From Clostridiales bacterium (GTDB lineage: Bacteria > Bacillota > Clostridia > Tissierellales > Sedimentibacteraceae), in the NCBI GenBank assembly GCA_003497505.1, contig DNNV01000155.1:3046-17624 (forward strand): DNA of 14,579 bases, read 5' to 3'. The position numbers and the translations under genes were made by a program. A model generated the notes under the pieces. It ran no database searches. It was not told where the DNA came from and worked only from the letters and a program-made list of their open reading frames with translations. Positions 12,039-14,579 of the stretch are shown here, one piece after another (within the stretch, counting starts at the first letter, position 1; every line of letters begins with the position of its first letter).

Positions 12039-14579
12039 CTAATTTTCTAAAAATCTCTGCAGAATTGCAGCCATCTGTGCCCTTGTAGCTTCTCCCTTCG
12101 GTGACAGTGCGTTGTCTCCCATACCTGAAAGAAACTTATTTCCTACGGCATATTTCATAGCTTCTGAAGCCCAGCTGCTTACATTTGCGCTGTCTGAAAA
12201 TGCGCTGTAATCGCCTGATGATTCGGGTTTATCTTCCCCAAGCTTAGCATAGTTGTAAAGCATGAGAGCTGCCTGCTCTCTCGTTACAGGTGCAAGAGGA
12301 GCGAAGGTTCCGTCTCCCATTCCTGTTATGATGCCTTTTTTCTCTGCCCATGAAACTCCATTTGCATACCATGCATCTTCAGCCACATCCGTGAAGCTTG
12401 ATTTTCCGTCTGCAACGTCCTTAGACATATTATAAAGAACTGTTGCCATCATTGCTCTGTTCATACCTAAATCAGGTGAGAATGTGGACTGTGACGTTCC
12501 GCTGTAGAGTCCCTTTCCAACGGAGTACATTATTGCATCGTATCCCCAGTGTCCTGCAATGTCTGTAAAGCTCAGGTTGTAGTCAGCTCCCAGTACTTTG
12601 CTGAATATGGTATTTGCAGCAAGCTGGTATTCATCCTGTTGATGTGCCTTATTTGTAAGGCTTCCCGCAAATACTGTTACATCCATTCCATTTTCATTGT
12701 ATGAAAAGGCCTGAACAGAGCCAAGGAAATTTTTAAGGTTTTCCTCCATCATGAATCCTTCCAGCGGTGTCTCCTTCGTTGTGGTCATAAGTATTTCTGC
12801 ATTTGTCGGAACAGATGATATATATGCCCCGCCGTATGAATAAATGAGGTTGTCATTGTTCTTAACATTGCTTGCTGTTACAAGGCTGTCGCTGTCAAAC
12901 GTCACAAAGTAAAGTGCATCCTGGTTTGTTCCGTTTGAAACATAGTCAAAGCCGTATTGACCTAAAATATCAGTCTTTATTTTTTCAAGGGCTCCTGCTC
13001 CCGCTCCAAGATATGCCTTTCCTTCCTTCACTGCTTTAATGGCATCATCGTTCAAGGCTCTGTTTCCTGCTATTATATCAGCATCCTTAACATCCTTTAC
13101 TATGGAAAAGCCCATTTGCTTACCGTAAGCAAACATATCAAAATTGTAGTTTGTATTTCCGTAATTAGGATAATTGAGTACACCGTATTCATTACCTTCT
13201 GAATCTACAGAGTAATCTCCTGCAAATCCGGGAATATATAACGATGGTTTTTTAATTGTCTGTGCACCTGCTATTGATTTTACTCCTGTTCCCTTAACAA
13301 TGAACTTATCCTGATATTTCACGAAGCTGCCGTATGATACAACAAAATCTCCCTTGTAAGTACCTTCTGTAATAAATCCAACCTTAATTCCATCCGAAAG
13401 CATCTTATTTACCATGGCTATTGCGGAAACAGAATTATTGTCTATGATTACCTCGCCACCTGTCTCTCCGGTAAAATGTGTCTTTGCTGTCTGTGGCACC
13501 TTGATTTCTGTGAGCATGTTGTCCTTTACAAGTCCCTTTGTGTCAACGGCTGCGTAGTCAAAACCTCTCATTTCACCAAAGGCAGTTATGGGCTCTGAGT
13601 ATAAATCAGGCCATGCAGTTATTAATATACCGTCGTACAAAGCTCCGTTGGCTACATTACGCTTAGCCTGGTACATGCTGACAACCATTGAACCCTTTGA
13701 ATATGTAGTTCCATCAAATGTTACATCCGTGTTCAGGCTATGCACCTTAACTCCGTTATCAATAAGAAACTTCTGCATTGCATAGGCCGCTTCTATATTG
13801 CTCTGGCTTTTGCCGTCAAGAGGTATAATGTAGCATTCAGGGAAGAAGTTATTGTTTCCATCATATTTAGGACGGAAAATATCAGCTTCTGCTCCTATAT
13901 TGTCGTTTACATCCACATACCAATCTCTTATGGCAGGTTCATCAATATTCTTGATTCCCCTTGCCCAGCCTGTAAGCTGATTTTTATAGAATGCATCCTT
14001 GTTTTCCATCACATATGCTCCGTGATGTATAAGACCGTGCTCTAAGGATTTAGTTGCCTCTTGGTTTGCAGCAGGCACCTCTATGGTGAATGCCACTGTT
14101 CCGTGAAGCATGGAATACTGCGGAGTGTAATTTGTAGACATATCATCCCACGGTTCCTGCCAGTAAGGATTTCCTTTCTCATCAGATACGAGATAGTCCC
14201 TTAAAGGCATAACATAGCTGTTAAACTCAACGTTATTCGCAATAGCTCCGATTCCAAATGCCTCACCGCTTTTTATGCCATTTACGGCAAACAGGTCGTA
14301 TTCGAAATTCGGTTCATGAGGAGGTGAGCATGGCTCCACCTGGTAACCGCTTACGAAGCCGTGAAGCTCAATCATTGTAGCCGGGTTCCATTGCGCTATG
14401 AGCTTCGTCATGTTTTGTGTTTCTATCTGTGTCTGAAACATATTATCACGGTTAAGGTCAAATCCGTTTCCGTTTTGCCTCACGTTATTAGTCCTGCCAT
14501 CGGCATTTTCTGAAGGAACCACAATGAATATTATATTGTTCAAAAGCTCTTTTACGTCAAGCGTATAGCTTTCAACTGA
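12039..14579 (-). CDS. Surface M14-type zinc carboxypeptidase with three SLH domains (5' truncated by window edge)
   Basis: The frame is open to the right edge, giving at least 846 residues; a TTG at 14543 is not a credible start because the frame continues upstream as SYTLDVKELL. The peptidase part shows NGNGFDLNRD (about 14474-14442; the Arg that binds the substrate carboxylate), IELHGF (His at 14363-14361, a zinc ligand) and FTIEVP (Glu at 14081-14079, the catalytic Glu of M14). The N-terminal HxxE zinc motif must lie beyond the window. A middle region of about 480 residues includes a DJ-1/GATase-like or carbohydrate-binding-like section I cannot name. Three SLH repeats end the protein (SFTDIAGHWGYDAI, SFTDVAEDAWYANGV, AFSDSANVSSWASEA, with GLYSG, GIITGMGDGTF and FLSGMGDN), anchoring it to the cell wall. 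A role in extracellular peptide or wall-peptide breakdown is inferred. Confidence 0.88.
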   Translation of the reverse strand, partial: SVESYTLDVKELLNNIIFIVVPSENADGRTNNVRQNGNGFDLNRDNMFQTQIETQNMTKLIAQWNPATMIELHGFVSGYQVEPCSPPHEPNFEYDLFAVNGIKSGEAFGIGAIANNVEFNSYVMPLRDYLVSDEKGNPYWQEPWDDMSTNYTPQYSMLHGTVAFTIEVPAANQEATKSLEHGLIHHGAYVMENKDAFYKNQLTGWARGIKNIDEPAIRDWYVDVNDNIGAEADIFRPKYDGNNNFFPECYIIPLDGKSQSNIEAAYAMQKFLIDNGVKVHSLNTDVTFDGTTYSKGSMVVSMYQAKRNVANGALYDGILITAWPDLYSEPITAFGEMRGFDYAAVDTKGLVKDNMLTEIKVPQTAKTHFTGETGGEVIIDNNSVSAIAMVNKMLSDGIKVGFITEGTYKGDFVVSYGSFVKYQDKFIVKGTGVKSIAGAQTIKKPSLYIPGFAGDYSVDSEGNEYGVLNYPNYGNTNYNFDMFAYGKQMGFSIVKDVKDADIIAGNRALNDDAIKAVKEGKAYLGAGAGALEKIKTDILGQYGFDYVSNGTNQDALYFVTFDSDSLVTASNVKNNDNLIYSYGGAYISSVPTNAEILMTTTKETPLEGFMMEENLKNFLGSVQAFSYNENGMDVTVFAGSLTNKAHQQDEYQLAANTIFSKVLGADYNLSFTDIAGHWGYDAIMYSVGKGLYSGTSQSTFSPDLGMNRAMMATVLYNMSKDVADGKSSFTDVAEDAWYANGVSWAEKKGIITGMGDGTFAPLAPVTREQAALMLYNYAKLGEDKPESSGDYSAFSDSANVSSWASEAMKYAVGNKFLSGMGDNALSPKGEATRAQMAAILQRFLEN

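Overview
The window looks like chromosome of a low-GC, endospore-forming Firmicute, most likely a class Clostridia butyrate-type anaerobe. The evidence is an alpha/beta-type small acid-soluble spore protein gene, a glmS ribozyme in front of glmS, a crt / bcd-etfB-etfA set for crotonyl-CoA/butyryl-CoA metabolism, strong AGGAGG ribosome binding sites, and an S-layer-homology (SLH) surface protein. The genus cannot be fixed from the sequence alone; Sedimentibacter-like Tissierellia is only a guess.

Layout. 1-507: the 3' end of an AT-rich plus-strand gene of unknown function and a strong hairpin. 513-2097: a 1585-bp defective Tn7-like transposon inserted 25 nt downstream of the glmS stop codon. 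It has intact TGTT...AACA ends, matching terminal inverted repeats and a perfect 5-bp target duplication (ACTCA at 508-512 and 2098-2102). It carries a membrane-linked XRE regulator, a C-terminal fragment of the glmS-targeting protein TnsD, and a decayed piece of an RlmD/RumA-type RNA methyltransferase; no tnsA, tnsB or tnsC is left. 2123-4270: glmS (minus strand) and its self-cleaving glucosamine-6-phosphate ribozyme. 4461-6294: a GyrI-like-domain protein and a YkvI-family membrane protein, both minus strand. 6646-6882: a spore protein gene (plus) that converges on etfA through a shared hairpin terminator. 6935-10870: bcd-etfB-etfA as one tight operon with its own near-consensus promoter, preceded by a separately promoted crt. 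11183-11827: a GNAT acetyltransferase (plus). 12039-14579: the 3' part of a large surface M14-type carboxypeptidase with three C-terminal SLH domains, running off the right edge.

How the genes work together. Crt, Bcd and EtfAB form the crotonase / butyryl-CoA dehydrogenase / electron-transfer flavoprotein part of butyrate metabolism; thiolase and 3-hydroxybutyryl-CoA dehydrogenase are not in this window. GlmS makes glucosamine-6-phosphate for the cell wall and is controlled by product-sensed mRNA cleavage. The same glmS 3' end supplies the attTn7 site that explains the adjacent element.

The most noteworthy observation is the miniature Tn7-like element, in which the target-recognition fragment and both ends survive while the transposition machinery has gone.
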